DNA of 64,000 bases from NCBI RefSeq assembly GCF_004212635.1, contig NZ_PSRT01000007.1:1-64000 (forward strand), given 5' to 3'. Of this stretch, positions 1 to 10,485 are shown piece after piece; position 1 is the stretch's first letter; every line of letters begins with the position of its first letter. The position numbers were made by a program, and so were the translations under genes. Origin of the DNA: Bradyrhizobium genosp. SA-3. Its GTDB lineage: Bacteria; Pseudomonadota; Alphaproteobacteria; Rhizobiales; Xanthobacteraceae. The notes beneath the pieces were generated by a model. That model saw only the letters and a list, made by a program, of their open reading frames with translations. It ran no database searches and had not been told where the DNA came from.

Positions 1-1762
<1,762 letters not shown>

Positions 1763-1776
1763 TAGTGCAGTAGTGC

Positions 1777-1874
1777 CGTAGGGTGGGCAAAGCGAAGCGT
1801 GCCCACCATGCAACGGCGAATCCGCAGGCAGATGGTGGGCACGGCGCGAAATGCGCGCCCTTACCCACCCTACG
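1777..1874. repeat. Interspersed palindromic element, family B (GTAGGGTGGGC...CCCACCCTACG)
   Basis: Inverted ends GTAGGGTGGGC and CCCACCCTAC enclose a variable middle with internal complementary arms. Similar elements lie at 11720-11833, 21463-21590 and 33854-33976. It sits between the convergent mutS and membrane-protein genes, where it could act as a bidirectional transcript end. Confidence 0.75.
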
Positions 1875-1886
1875 AAGGTACGAAGC

Positions 1887-2687
1887 TCACGCCGCCGCCA
1901 GCCGCTTCCTTCGCCCGTTCCACCACAGCGTCAGATTCCAGACGATGCAGGTGGCGAAACCCATGCTGAGGCCGATCGCGGAGCCGAAGTTTGCGGCGCC
2001 GAGATGCATCACTGCGATCGCCATACCGAACCCGAGCAGGCCCCAGGCAGAATTGGCAAGCACCGCGGCGGTCGGCGGGCCGCCGATGCGCGGATGCAGG
2101 ATCACCATCATGCTGGTGAAGACGATCGGATAGAGCGCGATGACGCCGGAGACACGCGGGCCGACCCAACCCGACGTCGAGACCACGATCGCGACCAGCG
2201 TCGCCACCAGCGCGGCGCGGAACGGAATGTCGTACCAGCGACGCGTGACCAACGGCATCTTCACATGGCGATACTTAGCCAGTAGCGGAATGCAGATGCC
2301 GAAGGCAATCAGGTTCACGGCGAGTCCGGCCGTCAAGGTCCAGTCGAACAGGCGGATGATGGAGGCCAGCACGATCCACACGGCGATCGCGCTGCCGGCA
2401 CTCACCAGCAAATTATTCCGCTGCGCCAGCACGACATAACAGAGGCCAAGAACGATCGTCGCAGCGTTCACCGGAAGGCTCGACAGCGCGCCTTGCGCGA
2501 TGAAGGCGGCGTCATGGTCGAGCGCGAGGAATACATAGGAAGGCCCCGCCGAGATCGGCAGCGTTGCCACCAGCGCGCCGATCACCGGTCCCGAGCGTTC
2601 GGTGATGATCGATGCCGTCACGACGAACGCCGCCGCGATCGCCATGCGCAGGAGAAGGAAGAAGATGAAGTGGAGGTCGGGGGACAT
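1887..2687 (-). CDS. Conserved multi-pass membrane protein of unknown function
   Basis: A 266-residue, very hydrophobic protein with about eight predicted membrane segments and a short basic C-terminus (NGRRKRLAAA). I do not recognise a family with confidence. A conserved-looking GPVIGALVATLPISAGPSYVFLAL stretch lies near residues 33-56, and a second GPRVSGVIALYPIVF segment near residue 175 resembles it, which suggests an internal duplication of the membrane unit, as in small transporters. The ATG at 2687 follows purine-rich sequence. It is monocistronic: the gene faces mutS at its end and a palindromic repeat separates it from the OsmC gene upstream. The function is unknown. Confidence 0.75.
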   Translation of the reverse strand: MSPDLHFIFFLLLRMAIAAAFVVTASIITERSGPVIGALVATLPISAGPSYVFLALDHDAAFIAQGALSSLPVNAATIVLGLCYVVLAQRNNLLVSAGSAIAVWIVLASIIRLFDWTLTAGLAVNLIAFGICIPLLAKYRHVKMPLVTRRWYDIPFRAALVATLVAIVVSTSGWVGPRVSGVIALYPIVFTSMMVILHPRIGGPPTAAVLANSAWGLLGFGMAIAVMHLGAANFGSAIGLSMGFATCIVWNLTLWWNGRRKRLAAA

Positions 2688-2732
2688 CTAACGCGGGATG
2701 TTTTTTTGAGTCGAATTATCCGCGGGGTCGTT

Positions 2733-2852
2733 CACCTCTCCCGTAGGGAGAGGTCGATTTGCGCAGCAAATCGGGTGAGGGCTTTAAGTCCCACGATGGA
2801 GCGCAGCCCCTCACCCGCGCTTTCAGCGCGACCTCTCCCTATGGGAGAGGTG
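2733..2852. repeat. Interspersed palindromic element, family C (CACCTCTCCC...GGGAGAGGTGG)
   Basis: Nested inverted repeats: CCTCTCCCgtaGGGAGAGG, GATTTGCgcaGCAAATC, then a mirrored half ending in CCTCTCCCtatGGGAGAGG. Relatives are at 30586-30730, 44668-44799 and 55155-55263, with a half element at 36010-36032. The structure is terminator-like but lacks a U tract. Confidence 0.75.
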
Positions 2853-2857
2853 GGCAG

Positions 2858-3367
2858 CTACATCCGCTGCATCGACACGGACACCTTCGGGCCGTTCTTG
2901 ATGGTCTGATAGACCACGCAATAGCGCTCGGTGAGTTTCAGCAACAGATCGAGCTTGTCTTGCGGCGCATCAGTGTCGACCTCGAAGCGCAGGCGGATCT
3001 CGGCGAAGCCGACCGGGGTCTCCTTGTCGACGCCGAGCGTGCCGCGGAAATCGAGATCGCCCTCGGCATAGACATTGCCGGTCCTAAGCGGCAACTCGAT
3101 CGCGGTCGCAACCGATTTCAGCGTGACGCCGGCACAGGCGACCAGCGCTTCCAGCAACATGTCGCCGGAGCAGAGCTCGAGGCCCGAGCCGCCGGTGGCG
3201 GGATGCAGACCGGCCATCGCGATGGCGCGGCCGGTCTCGACCTTGCAGGCGATGCCGTCGCGGTCCGTTGACCCCTTGGCCTTCAGCGTGATCAGCGCAG
3301 CCTTGGGATCGGTCTTGTAGCGCTCCTTGATCGGGGCCTGCATCTGGCGCAATTGGGCAGCGTCCAT
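2858..3367 (-). CDS. OsmC family protein (peroxide/organic hydroperoxide resistance type)
   Basis: A 169-residue OsmC/Ohr-fold protein, expected in the cytoplasm, where the family reduces organic peroxides with a cysteine pair. One Cys sits in the central helix region (LVACAGVTL) and the second in the C-terminal ERYCVVYQT segment, in the positions the family uses. The ATG at 3367 is preferred over upstream options because GGGAG precedes it at good spacing and the sequence upstream is not family-like. It lies 55 bp behind the sulfonate ABC ATPase gene on the same strand, so it may be the last gene of that operon. A peroxidase role is inferred from family only. Confidence 0.85.
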   Translation of the reverse strand: MDAAQLRQMQAPIKERYKTDPKAALITLKAKGSTDRDGIACKVETGRAIAMAGLHPATGGSGLELCSGDMLLEALVACAGVTLKSVATAIELPLRTGNVYAEGDLDFRGTLGVDKETPVGFAEIRLRFEVDTDAPQDKLDLLLKLTERYCVVYQTIKNGPKVSVSMQRM

Positions 3368-3422
3368 GTTCGTTTTCTCCCGGAAAGATTGCTCCTCGAT
3401 GTACCGGCTTGAAGGCGAATTG

Positions 3423-4208
3423 TCACCACCACATGGCCTGACCGGGACCCTGGGTTGCGTCACGGTCGGGCACGCTGCGGTCGAGCGAACGGTCGAGTGA
3501 CGTCAGCACACTTCGCTTGAAGTTCTCGAACAGCGGCGAATTGCGGTCGCGCGGCCGGCCGAGGTTGATCTCGATCTGGTCGAACAGCCGGCCCGGCCGC
3601 GGCCGCATCACCAGCACGCGATCGGCCAGCACCACGGCCTCGTCAACGTCATGTGTGACGAGGATCAAGGTCGGCCGCGTGTCGGCCCAGAGGTCGAGCA
3701 GATGATCCTGAAGGTCGCGGCGAGTGAAGGCGTCGAGTGCGGAGAAGGGCTCATCGAGCAAGAGCACCTCCGGCTGCGGCACCAGTGCGCGTGCGATCGC
3801 GACGCGCTGTGCCTGTCCGCCGGAGAGCTCGCGCGGCCAGGCCTGCGCCTTGTCAGCAAGACCGACACACGCGAGCGCGCGCGCCACCTTCTCGCGCCGC
3901 TCGGCTGCGGGCAGATCAGCAAGGCCGAAGCCGATATTGTCGGCGACGCCGAGCCAGGGCAACAGCCGCGGCTCCTGGAAGATGATGCCGATTTTGGCGT
4001 GCGGCGAACTGATCGCCTCATCATCGAGCGTCACCGTGCCGGAGCTGGCGCGATCGAGGCCGGCGATGGCGCGCAGCAACGTTGATTTGCCGCAGCCGGA
4101 ACCGCCGATGATGGCGATGATCTCGCCCTGGCGGATCTGGGCGGAGAAGCGCGCCAACGCCTGCACGCCATTGGGATAGGTCTTGCTGACCCGGTCGAGC
4201 GCCAGCAT
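3423..4208 (-). CDS. ssuB: Aliphatic sulfonate/nitrate/taurine-type ABC transporter ATP-binding protein
   Basis: A 261-residue ATPase subunit at the inner face of the membrane. It shows Walker A GGSGCGKST, Q-loop EPRLLPW, signature LSGGQAQR, Walker B VLLLDEPFSALD and the switch histidine in LVTHDVDEA. The EPRLLPW/GLADL pattern is typical of the SsuB/TauB/NrtD group. The ATG at 4208 has AAGGGAG upstream; the open frame extends further but without family match. It is last of the ssuA-ssuC-ssuB order and starts 4 bp after the permease stop, so it is translationally coupled. The exact substrate (sulfonate, taurine or a relative) cannot be read from sequence. Confidence 0.88.
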   Translation of the reverse strand: MLALDRVSKTYPNGVQALARFSAQIRQGEIIAIIGGSGCGKSTLLRAIAGLDRASSGTVTLDDEAISSPHAKIGIIFQEPRLLPWLGVADNIGFGLADLPAAERREKVARALACVGLADKAQAWPRELSGGQAQRVAIARALVPQPEVLLLDEPFSALDAFTRRDLQDHLLDLWADTRPTLILVTHDVDEAVVLADRVLVMRPRPGRLFDQIEINLGRPRDRNSPLFENFKRSVLTSLDRSLDRSVPDRDATQGPGQAMWW

Positions 4209-4212
4209 CGTC

Positions 4213-5052
4213 TCAAGCTCCCTTCGCGCGGGAGAAGGCGTCCTGCCAGCGCAGGAAGGGCGCGGCGGCAACCTCGATCAGCCAGTCCGTGAGCTTGCCG
4301 AGGATGGCGAAGATCACGATGGCCGCGAGGATCTGTGCGGGCTTGCCGAGCTGCTGGCCGTCGAGCAGGAGATAGCCGAGGCCTTCGGAGGCGCCGATCA
4401 GCTCGGCGGCCACCACGAACATCCAGCCCAGACCAAGGCCGACGCGCAAGGAGACGACATAGGCCGGCAGCACCGCGGGCAACAGGATGCGGCGGATCAT
4501 GGCGACCCCGGAGAGACGGAAAGTACGACCGACCTCGACGATCTTGCGATCGGCCGAAAGGATCGCGCCCACCACGCCGAGATAGACCGGGAAGAACACG
4601 CCGACCGCGATCAGCGCGATCTTCGATGTCTCGAAGATGCCGAGCCAGAGAATGAACAGCGGCACCCAGGCGAGCGAAGGGATCGCGCGCAGTGCCTGCA
4701 CGGTCGGATCGAGCAGCCGGCGCGCCAGCGACCAATAGCCGGAAATGGCACCTAACAGCGTGCCTGCGACGACGCCGAAGGCAAAACCGAGCCCGACCCG
4801 CCACAGCGTCGCTGTGATGTGGCGGACCAGCTCGCCCGAGCGGGCGAGCTCGGTGATGGTGGCAAACACGCGCGAGGGCGGCGGCACCAGCCGTCCGTTG
4901 GACCAGCCGAGCCAGACCACGAGCTCCCAGCCAAGCGCCAGCGTCAGCGGCAACAACAGCCCCAGCATCGGCCGCGCATAACGTGCGACGCGCGAAGGCG
5001 CGGCAACGCTGTCGGCCGAGGATTGTTGCAGGACTGGCGCGTCGGAGATCAT
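4213..5052 (-). CDS. ssuC: Aliphatic sulfonate-type ABC transporter permease
   Basis: A 279-residue inner-membrane permease with a cytoplasmic N-terminus and six membrane segments. The binding-protein-dependent permease EAA region reads TFRLSGVAMIRRILLPAVLP (about residues 178-197), as in SsuC/TauC. It pairs with the ATPase gene 4 bp downstream and the binding-protein gene upstream. A 208-bp gap holding a palindromic repeat separates it from ssuA, which may reduce downstream expression relative to ssuA. Confidence 0.87.
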   Translation of the reverse strand: MISDAPVLQQSSADSVAAPSRVARYARPMLGLLLPLTLALGWELVVWLGWSNGRLVPPPSRVFATITELARSGELVRHITATLWRVGLGFAFGVVAGTLLGAISGYWSLARRLLDPTVQALRAIPSLAWVPLFILWLGIFETSKIALIAVGVFFPVYLGVVGAILSADRKIVEVGRTFRLSGVAMIRRILLPAVLPAYVVSLRVGLGLGWMFVVAAELIGASEGLGYLLLDGQQLGKPAQILAAIVIFAILGKLTDWLIEVAAAPFLRWQDAFSRAKGA

Positions 5053-5109
5053 GGAGCTAGCAAGCGCGTCTGGTCGGGGAATGTAACAGTGTTGCCTATG
5101 TTCTCAGCC

Positions 5110-5232
5110 GTCGTCCCGGCGAAGGCCGGGACCCATAACCACAGGGCAGCATGGTTACGGGGACTCGGAGTTATCGCCTTCGCGCAACAACCACTCTCAG
5201 TGGGTATGGGTCCCGGCCTTCGCCGGGACGAC
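5110..5232. repeat. Interspersed palindromic element, family A (GTCGTCCCGG...CCGGGACGAC)
   Basis: Long inverted ends TCGTCCCGGCGAAGGCCGGG and its complement flank a middle with a second arm pair CCCATAACCACAGG. Relatives are at 22135-22264, 27580-27733, 32110-32229 and 38054-38193. This copy sits inside the ssu operon between ssuA and ssuC. Confidence 0.8.
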
Positions 5233-5260
5233 ACCTGAGTTTGCCGCGCGCTTGCCGACA

Positions 5261-6232
5261 TCAATTCGTCGGCAGCGGGACCTGGTCGTCGATCAGGGTA
5301 TCGAGCGTCGCCTTCACATCGACCTTGGCGTCGACGACGCCGGCCTGCTGGAGCGCGAGGCCGGCGGCGAGGATCGACTCGCGCTGGGGCGCGCCGATGC
5401 GGCTGTGGGTGAGCTCGGTGCGCTCCTTGAGCTGCTTGTCGACGACGGCCTCCGGCAGTTTTGTGACTGCGATGAAGGTCTTCTTCAGCTCGCCGTAATT
5501 CGCCAGCGAATACTTTCGCGCTTCCTCGTATACCGCAAGCACGCGGCGGGCGGCGTCCGGATAGTCCTTCAAAAACTGCTCGCGCACATTGAGGATGCCC
5601 CAGGTGTTGGCGTCGGCCTTGCGATAGAACAGCTTGGCGCCCTCCTCGACCTCGGCCTGCGCCATCATCGGATCGAGGCCGGCCCAGGCATCGACGTCGC
5701 CGCGGATCAGCGCGGTCTTGCCATCGGCATGCTGGAGCAGCACCGGCGTGATGTCCTTTTCGGTGAGACCCGCGCCAAGCAGGGCGCGCACCAGGAAGAT
5801 GTGCGGATCGGTGCCGCGCGTGACCGCGACACGCTTGCCCTTGAGGTCAGCAACGCCGGCGATCTTGGAATCCTTTGACGTCACCAGCGCCGTCCATTCG
5901 GGACGCGAATAAACGTAGATCGCCTTGATCGGATTGCCGTTGATGCGGGCGACCAGCGCCGCCGAGCCCGCGGTCGAGCCGAAATCGATCGAGCCGGCGT
6001 TGAGGAATTCGAGCGCCTTGTTGGAGCCGGCCGACTGCACCCAGGTGATGGTGATGCCGTCCTTGGCAAACTCCTTCTCCAGCAGGCCCTTCTGCTTCAG
6101 GAGCATCGACACCGGATTGTAGGTCGCCCAGTCGATGCGGATCTCCTTGAGCGGATCCGCCGCCCGCGCCACTGGGCTCATTGCGAGCGCGACGGCTCCC
6201 GCCAACAGAATGCGTCGTGTAATCCCGGTCAT
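5261..6232 (-). CDS. ssuA: Aliphatic sulfonate-type ABC transporter substrate-binding protein
   Basis: A 323-residue periplasmic binding protein. A cleavable signal is seen (MTGITRRILLAGAVALAMSP, then VARAADP with AxA-type cleavage near residue 26). The body matches the NMT1/SsuA fold: IRIDWATYNPVSMLLKQKG, EFLNAGSIDFGSTAG and LKGKRVAVTRGTDPH. The ATG at 6232 has GAGGAG at 6-nt spacing; the 35 codons upstream in frame are not family-like. It is first gene of the ssuACB operon and divergent from glnD, with 187 bp between the two starts for both promoters. Confidence 0.88.
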   Translation of the reverse strand: MTGITRRILLAGAVALAMSPVARAADPLKEIRIDWATYNPVSMLLKQKGLLEKEFAKDGITITWVQSAGSNKALEFLNAGSIDFGSTAGSAALVARINGNPIKAIYVYSRPEWTALVTSKDSKIAGVADLKGKRVAVTRGTDPHIFLVRALLGAGLTEKDITPVLLQHADGKTALIRGDVDAWAGLDPMMAQAEVEEGAKLFYRKADANTWGILNVREQFLKDYPDAARRVLAVYEEARKYSLANYGELKKTFIAVTKLPEAVVDKQLKERTELTHSRIGAPQRESILAAGLALQQAGVVDAKVDVKATLDTLIDDQVPLPTN

Positions 6233-6419
6233 GCCCAGCTCCTCAAAAATTTCATTGTTTTTCAAGGAGTTATGTCTAGAGGTCAACGAGAAAATCCGTC
6301 CCTTGCGAGCGTGCGGCCCGAGAACAGATTTGCCCAAAGCCGCAGCTTTCCGGCATGGAACGGCTATTGCCAGAGAATGGCGGGTGACAGCGCCTGCCGC
6401 CTCTTATATCCGGTGAGAT

Positions 6420-9209
6420 ATGGACAGCGTCGCGATTGAGCAGAAGCCAGAGACGGATGACCGCTTCGACACCGCGCGGATCACCGCCGCGGTCGATGCG
6501 CTCGCCGAAAAGCACGAGGGCCGCGAGGACACGTTCCGCACGGCCATGGCGCAATTGCTCAAGGCTGAACTGATCGCCTCGCGCGCCGCGGCACAGGCGA
6601 TCCTTTTGAAGGACCGCCACGGAAGGCGCTGCGCCGAGCGGCTGTGCCATGTGCAGGACGAGATCATCCGCATCCTCTATTCAGCGGCAACGCGGCATCT
6701 CTACCGCTCGCCGATCCCGAGCGGCGCCGAGCGTATGGCGGTGGTGGCGACCGGCGGCTATGGCCGCGGCCTGATGGCGCCGGAATCCGACATCGATCTC
6801 TTGTTCATTCTGCCCTACAAGCAGACCGCCTGGGGCGAGCAGGTCGCCGAAGCCATCCTCTACTGCCTCTGGGACATGGGGCTGAAGGTCGGCCACGCCA
6901 CCCGCTCGGTCGACGAATCGATCCGTCAGGCGCGCGGCGACATGACGATCCGCACCGCGATCCTGGAGACGCGCTTCCTGACCGGTGACAAGCCGCTCTA
7001 TGACGAATTGGTCGAGCGCTTCGACAAGGAGGTGGTGCAGGGCACTGCGTCCGAATTCGTCACCGCAAAACTCGCCGAGCGCGAGGAGCGGCATCGCCGC
7101 GGCGGCCAGTCGCGCTATCTGGTCGAACCCAACGTCAAGGACGGCAAGGGCGCCCTGCGCGACCTGCACACGCTGTTCTGGATCGCAAAGTACGTCTATC
7201 GGGTCCGCGACACCGACGAGCTGGTCGAGCGCGGCGTGTTCGACGCGCAGGAATATCGCAGCTTCCGCCGCTGCGCCGATTTCCTCTGGTCGGTGCGCTG
7301 CAATCTGCATTTCTACTGCAATCGCGCCGAAGAGCGCCTCTCCTTCGATCTGCAGCGCGAGATCGCGGTCCGGCTCGGCTACACCTCGCATCCCGGCATG
7401 CAGGACGTCGAGCGCTTCATGAAGCATTACTTCCTGGTCGCTAAGGAAGTCGGAAACCTCACCGCCATCCTCTGCGCCAAGCTTGAGGACCAGCAGGCCA
7501 AGCCGGCGCCGGTGCTGAGCCGGATGATGGCGCGGCTGCGGCCCAGCACCGTGAAGCGGCGCGTCCCCGATAGCGACGACTTCATCGTCGACAACAACCG
7601 CATCAACGTCGCCGCGCCCGACGTCTTCAAGCACGATCCGGTCAATCTGATCCGCATCTTCCGCCTGGCGCAGAAGAACAACCTTGCCTTTCATCCGGAT
7701 GCGATGCGCGACGTGACGCGCTCGCTCGGTCTGGTCAACGGGCAGCTTCGCGAGAATCCCGAAGCCAACCGGCTGTTCATGGAGATCCTGACCTCCAACG
7801 ACGCCGAGACCGTGCTGCGGCGGATGAACGAGACCGGCGTGCTCGGGCAATTCATCCGCGCCTTCGGCAAGATCGTCTCGATGATGCAGTTCAACATGTA
7901 TCATCACTACACCGTGGACGAGCATCTGATCCGCTGCATCGGCTTCCTCCAGGACATCGAGCGTGGCGGCATCGAGGAGTTCACGCTTGCGAGCGACCTC
8001 ATGCGCAAGACGAGGCCCGAGCACCGCGCGGTGATCTACATCGCGACGCTGCTGCACGATGTCGCCAAGGGCCGGCCCGAGGATCACTCCATCGCCGGCG
8101 CCAAGGTGGCGCGGCGGCTGTGCCCGCGGCTCGGCTTCAGTCCGGCGGATACCGAGCTGGTGGCCTGGCTGATCGAAGAACACCTGACGATGTCGACGGT
8201 CGCACAGTCGCGCGACTTGTCAGATCGTAAAACGATCGAGAACTTCGCTGCCGTGGTGCAGTCGGTCGAGCAGATGAAGCTGCTGACGATCCTTACCACC
8301 GCCGACATCCGCGGCGTCGGCCCGGGCGTGTGGAACGGCTGGAAGGCGCAGCTGCTGCGCTCGCTCTATTACGAGACCGAGCCGGTGCTGACCGGCGGCT
8401 TCTCGGAGGTCGATCGCGGCAAGCGCCTCGCCGCCGCCTACGCAGAATTCCGTATGGCCTACGCCGAATGGCCGGAGGACGAGCTCGATGCCTATATCGG
8501 CCGGCACTATCCGGCCTATTGGCTCAAGGTCGAGCTGCCGCGCAAGATCCGCCATGCCCGCTTCGTCCGCTCCAGCGAGCAGGCCGGCCACAAGCTCGCG
8601 ATCAATGTCGGCTTCGACGAGGTGCGCGGTGTCACCGAGCTCACGATCTTCGCGGCCGACCACCCCTGGCTGCTCTCGATCATCGCGGGCGCCTGCGCCT
8701 CGGCCGGCGCCAACATCGTCGACGCCCAGATCTACACCACGACTGACGGCCGCGCGCTCGACACGATCTCGATCTCCCGGGAATACGACCGCGACGAGGA
8801 CGAGGGAAGGCGCGCCACGCGGATTGGCGAGATGATCGAGGACGTGCTGGAAGGCAAGCTGCGCCTGCCGGAAGTGGTGGCGCGGCGCACCGTGCGCAGC
8901 AAGGCGAAGCCTTTCGTGATCGAGCCGGAAGTGACCATCAACAACCAGTGGTCGGACCGTTACACCGTGATCGAGGTCTCCGGCCTCGACCGGCCCGGCC
9001 TGCTCTACGAGCTGACCACCGCGATCTCGAAGCTCAACCTCAACATCGCCTCGGCCCATGTCGCGACCTTCGGCGAGCGCGCGCGCGACGTGTTCTATGT
9101 CACCGACCTCCTGGGCGCGCAGATCAACGCGCCGACGCGGCAGGCCGCCATCAAGAGCGCGCTGACCCATGTGATGGCCGGCGACAAGGCGGTGCAGCCG
9201 GCGGCGTGA
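6420..9209 (+). CDS. glnD: Bifunctional [protein-PII] uridylyltransferase/uridylyl-removing enzyme
   Basis: GlnD adds UMP to PII proteins when glutamine is low and removes it when glutamine is high, and so sets nitrogen status. The 929 residues show the nucleotidyltransferase site GGYGRGLMAPESDIDLLF (about residues 112-129), the PII-UTase domain, an HD hydrolase motif LLHDVAKGRPEDHS near residue 543, and two C-terminal ACT domains (from about 730 and 847) that sense glutamine. Length and domain order are as in the family. The ATG at 6420 follows the GGTGA of the upstream region. The gene stands alone, divergent from ssuA and followed by a palindromic repeat. Confidence 0.97.
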   Translation: MDSVAIEQKPETDDRFDTARITAAVDALAEKHEGREDTFRTAMAQLLKAELIASRAAAQAILLKDRHGRRCAERLCHVQDEIIRILYSAATRHLYRSPIPSGAERMAVVATGGYGRGLMAPESDIDLLFILPYKQTAWGEQVAEAILYCLWDMGLKVGHATRSVDESIRQARGDMTIRTAILETRFLTGDKPLYDELVERFDKEVVQGTASEFVTAKLAEREERHRRGGQSRYLVEPNVKDGKGALRDLHTLFWIAKYVYRVRDTDELVERGVFDAQEYRSFRRCADFLWSVRCNLHFYCNRAEERLSFDLQREIAVRLGYTSHPGMQDVERFMKHYFLVAKEVGNLTAILCAKLEDQQAKPAPVLSRMMARLRPSTVKRRVPDSDDFIVDNNRINVAAPDVFKHDPVNLIRIFRLAQKNNLAFHPDAMRDVTRSLGLVNGQLRENPEANRLFMEILTSNDAETVLRRMNETGVLGQFIRAFGKIVSMMQFNMYHHYTVDEHLIRCIGFLQDIERGGIEEFTLASDLMRKTRPEHRAVIYIATLLHDVAKGRPEDHSIAGAKVARRLCPRLGFSPADTELVAWLIEEHLTMSTVAQSRDLSDRKTIENFAAVVQSVEQMKLLTILTTADIRGVGPGVWNGWKAQLLRSLYYETEPVLTGGFSEVDRGKRLAAAYAEFRMAYAEWPEDELDAYIGRHYPAYWLKVELPRKIRHARFVRSSEQAGHKLAINVGFDEVRGVTELTIFAADHPWLLSIIAGACASAGANIVDAQIYTTTDGRALDTISISREYDRDEDEGRRATRIGEMIEDVLEGKLRLPEVVARRTVRSKAKPFVIEPEVTINNQWSDRYTVIEVSGLDRPGLLYELTTAISKLNLNIASAHVATFGERARDVFYVTDLLGAQINAPTRQAAIKSALTHVMAGDKAVQPAA

Positions 9210-9217
9210 CCCTCGTC

Positions 9218-9343
9218 CGTCATTCCGGGGCGCGCGTAGCGCGAGCCCGGAATCCATTCATCGGCAGAGTCGGTGGCGCGATAGATTCTCAGGTGCGCAA
9301 TTGCGCACCATAGCTCGCCGCTCCGCGGCACCCCGGAATGACG
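9218..9343. repeat. Interspersed palindromic element, family F (GTCATTCCGGGG...CCCCGGAATGAC)
   Basis: Inverted ends CGTCATTCCGGGG and CCCCGGAATGACG flank a GCGCGTAGCGCGAGC arm and GTGCGCAATTGCGCAC, itself a palindrome. It lies between the ends of the convergent glnD and ogt genes. A relative with altered arms is at 14845-14982, and a looser one at 33711-33834. Confidence 0.75.
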
Positions 9344-9351
9344 GCGGAGTA

Positions 9352-9861
9352 CTAAACCTCCACCCCCTCATGCCGCAGCAGCCAGCGCTTGCGCTCGAGG
9401 CCACCGCCGTACTTCACCAGTGAACCATCGGCACCGATCAGGCGGTGGCAGGGCAGCACCACGCTGATCGGATTGGAGCCGTTGGCGTGGCCGACAGCCC
9501 GAATGGCTTTGGGCATGCCGATCTTTGCGGCAAGCGCGCCGTAGCTCATCGTGGTCCCACTGGGGATTTGCGCGAGTGCGGTCCAGACCTTTTGCTGGAA
9601 CGACGTGCCGGCGATGCGCCATGCGATGGCCGAGAGCTGGCCGAGATCGCCTTCAAAATAGCCCGACAGCGCGGTCCGCATCTGCGTCGGTGCAGGCTGA
9701 TCGCGGAGGTCCACCGCACCATAATGCAGCCGCAACAGCTCGCGCATGCGGTGCTCGTAGTCTTCCCAATCGAGCGCGCGCAACACGCCCTCGGCGTCGG
9801 TGACGAGCAGCGCGATGCCGATCGGCGTCGTCAGGCGATCGAGACCGAAGCGTTCAGGCAT
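9352..9861 (-). CDS. ogt: Methylated-DNA-[protein]-cysteine S-methyltransferase
   Basis: A suicide DNA-repair protein that moves the alkyl group from O6-alkylguanine to its own cysteine. The 169 residues carry the active-site motif VLPCHRLIG (Cys about residue 138), the preceding recognition helix with AVGHANGSNP, and the N-terminal RNase-H-like part. I start at the ATG at 9861 (MPERFGLDRL); an ATG at 9882 seven codons upstream is possible, and neither has a strong ribosome site. It is divergent from the DUF1304 gene with about 110 bp between starts. One of several repair genes in the window. Confidence 0.92.
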   Translation of the reverse strand: MPERFGLDRLTTPIGIALLVTDAEGVLRALDWEDYEHRMRELLRLHYGAVDLRDQPAPTQMRTALSGYFEGDLGQLSAIAWRIAGTSFQQKVWTALAQIPSGTTMSYGALAAKIGMPKAIRAVGHANGSNPISVVLPCHRLIGADGSLVKYGGGLERKRWLLRHEGVEV

Positions 9862-9975
9862 TTTGGTTGACCGAGCGGGCATTGCGGCACCGTTGCATCG
9901 AAACACGTCCGTCGCACTTGCCACGCCGGCCGTGCTAACGTCCACCCGAAAGCTGACGCTTTGGGGGAGCTCAAC

Positions 9976-10338
9976 TTGATTTTGATCGCCAATCTTCTGG
10001 TGGTGCTGGCCGCCATCCTGCATGTCTTCTTCCTGATCCTGGAGATGTTTCTCTGGGACAAGCCGCTGGGCTTGAAGGTGTTTCGCAACACGCCTGACAA
10101 GGCCGAGATCACGAAGGTGCTGGCCGCCAATCAGGGCCTCTATAACGGCTTCCTCGCCGCCGGCCTGATCTGGGGTCTCGCCCATGGCAATCCCGCCTTC
10201 GCGTTCCAGATCAAGGCGTTCTTCCTGCTTTGCGTGATCGTTGCCGGCGCTTATGGCGCCGCGACCGTCAGCACACGCATCCTGATGGTGCAGGCGCTGC
10301 CGGCGGCGATTGCGCTGGTGGCATTGTTCCTGGCTTAA
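9976..10338 (+). CDS. DUF1304 family small membrane protein
   Basis: A 120-residue protein with four hydrophobic segments and the DUF1304 pattern: HVFFLILEMFLW near the N-terminus, NQGLYNGFLAAGL centrally and a C-terminal GAYGAATVSTRIL. The function of the family is unknown. The start is read as TTG at 9976 because a strong GGGGGAG lies six bases upstream; a TTG at 9961 in the same frame would put that ribosome site inside the gene. Divergent from ogt. Confidence 0.85.
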   Translation: MILIANLLVVLAAILHVFFLILEMFLWDKPLGLKVFRNTPDKAEITKVLAANQGLYNGFLAAGLIWGLAHGNPAFAFQIKAFFLLCVIVAGAYGAATVSTRILMVQALPAAIALVALFLA

Positions 10339-10485
10339 GCTTTTGGCCTGAGACGCTACGGCGCAGCGCCGTGATCCTTGCGCGGCGGCGAACGTTCCTC
10401 CACAATCTTCGGCAGCGATGGCGACCGTTGCAATCAACGGACAAAGACCATCGATCGAAAATTCCGTCAGGAGGAACGACCCAAT

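Noticed and set aside
6681-8183. 500-codon minus-strand frame inside glnD
   Set aside because: A shadow of GlnD in the opposite strand; composition is that of reversed codons and there is no recognisable domain.
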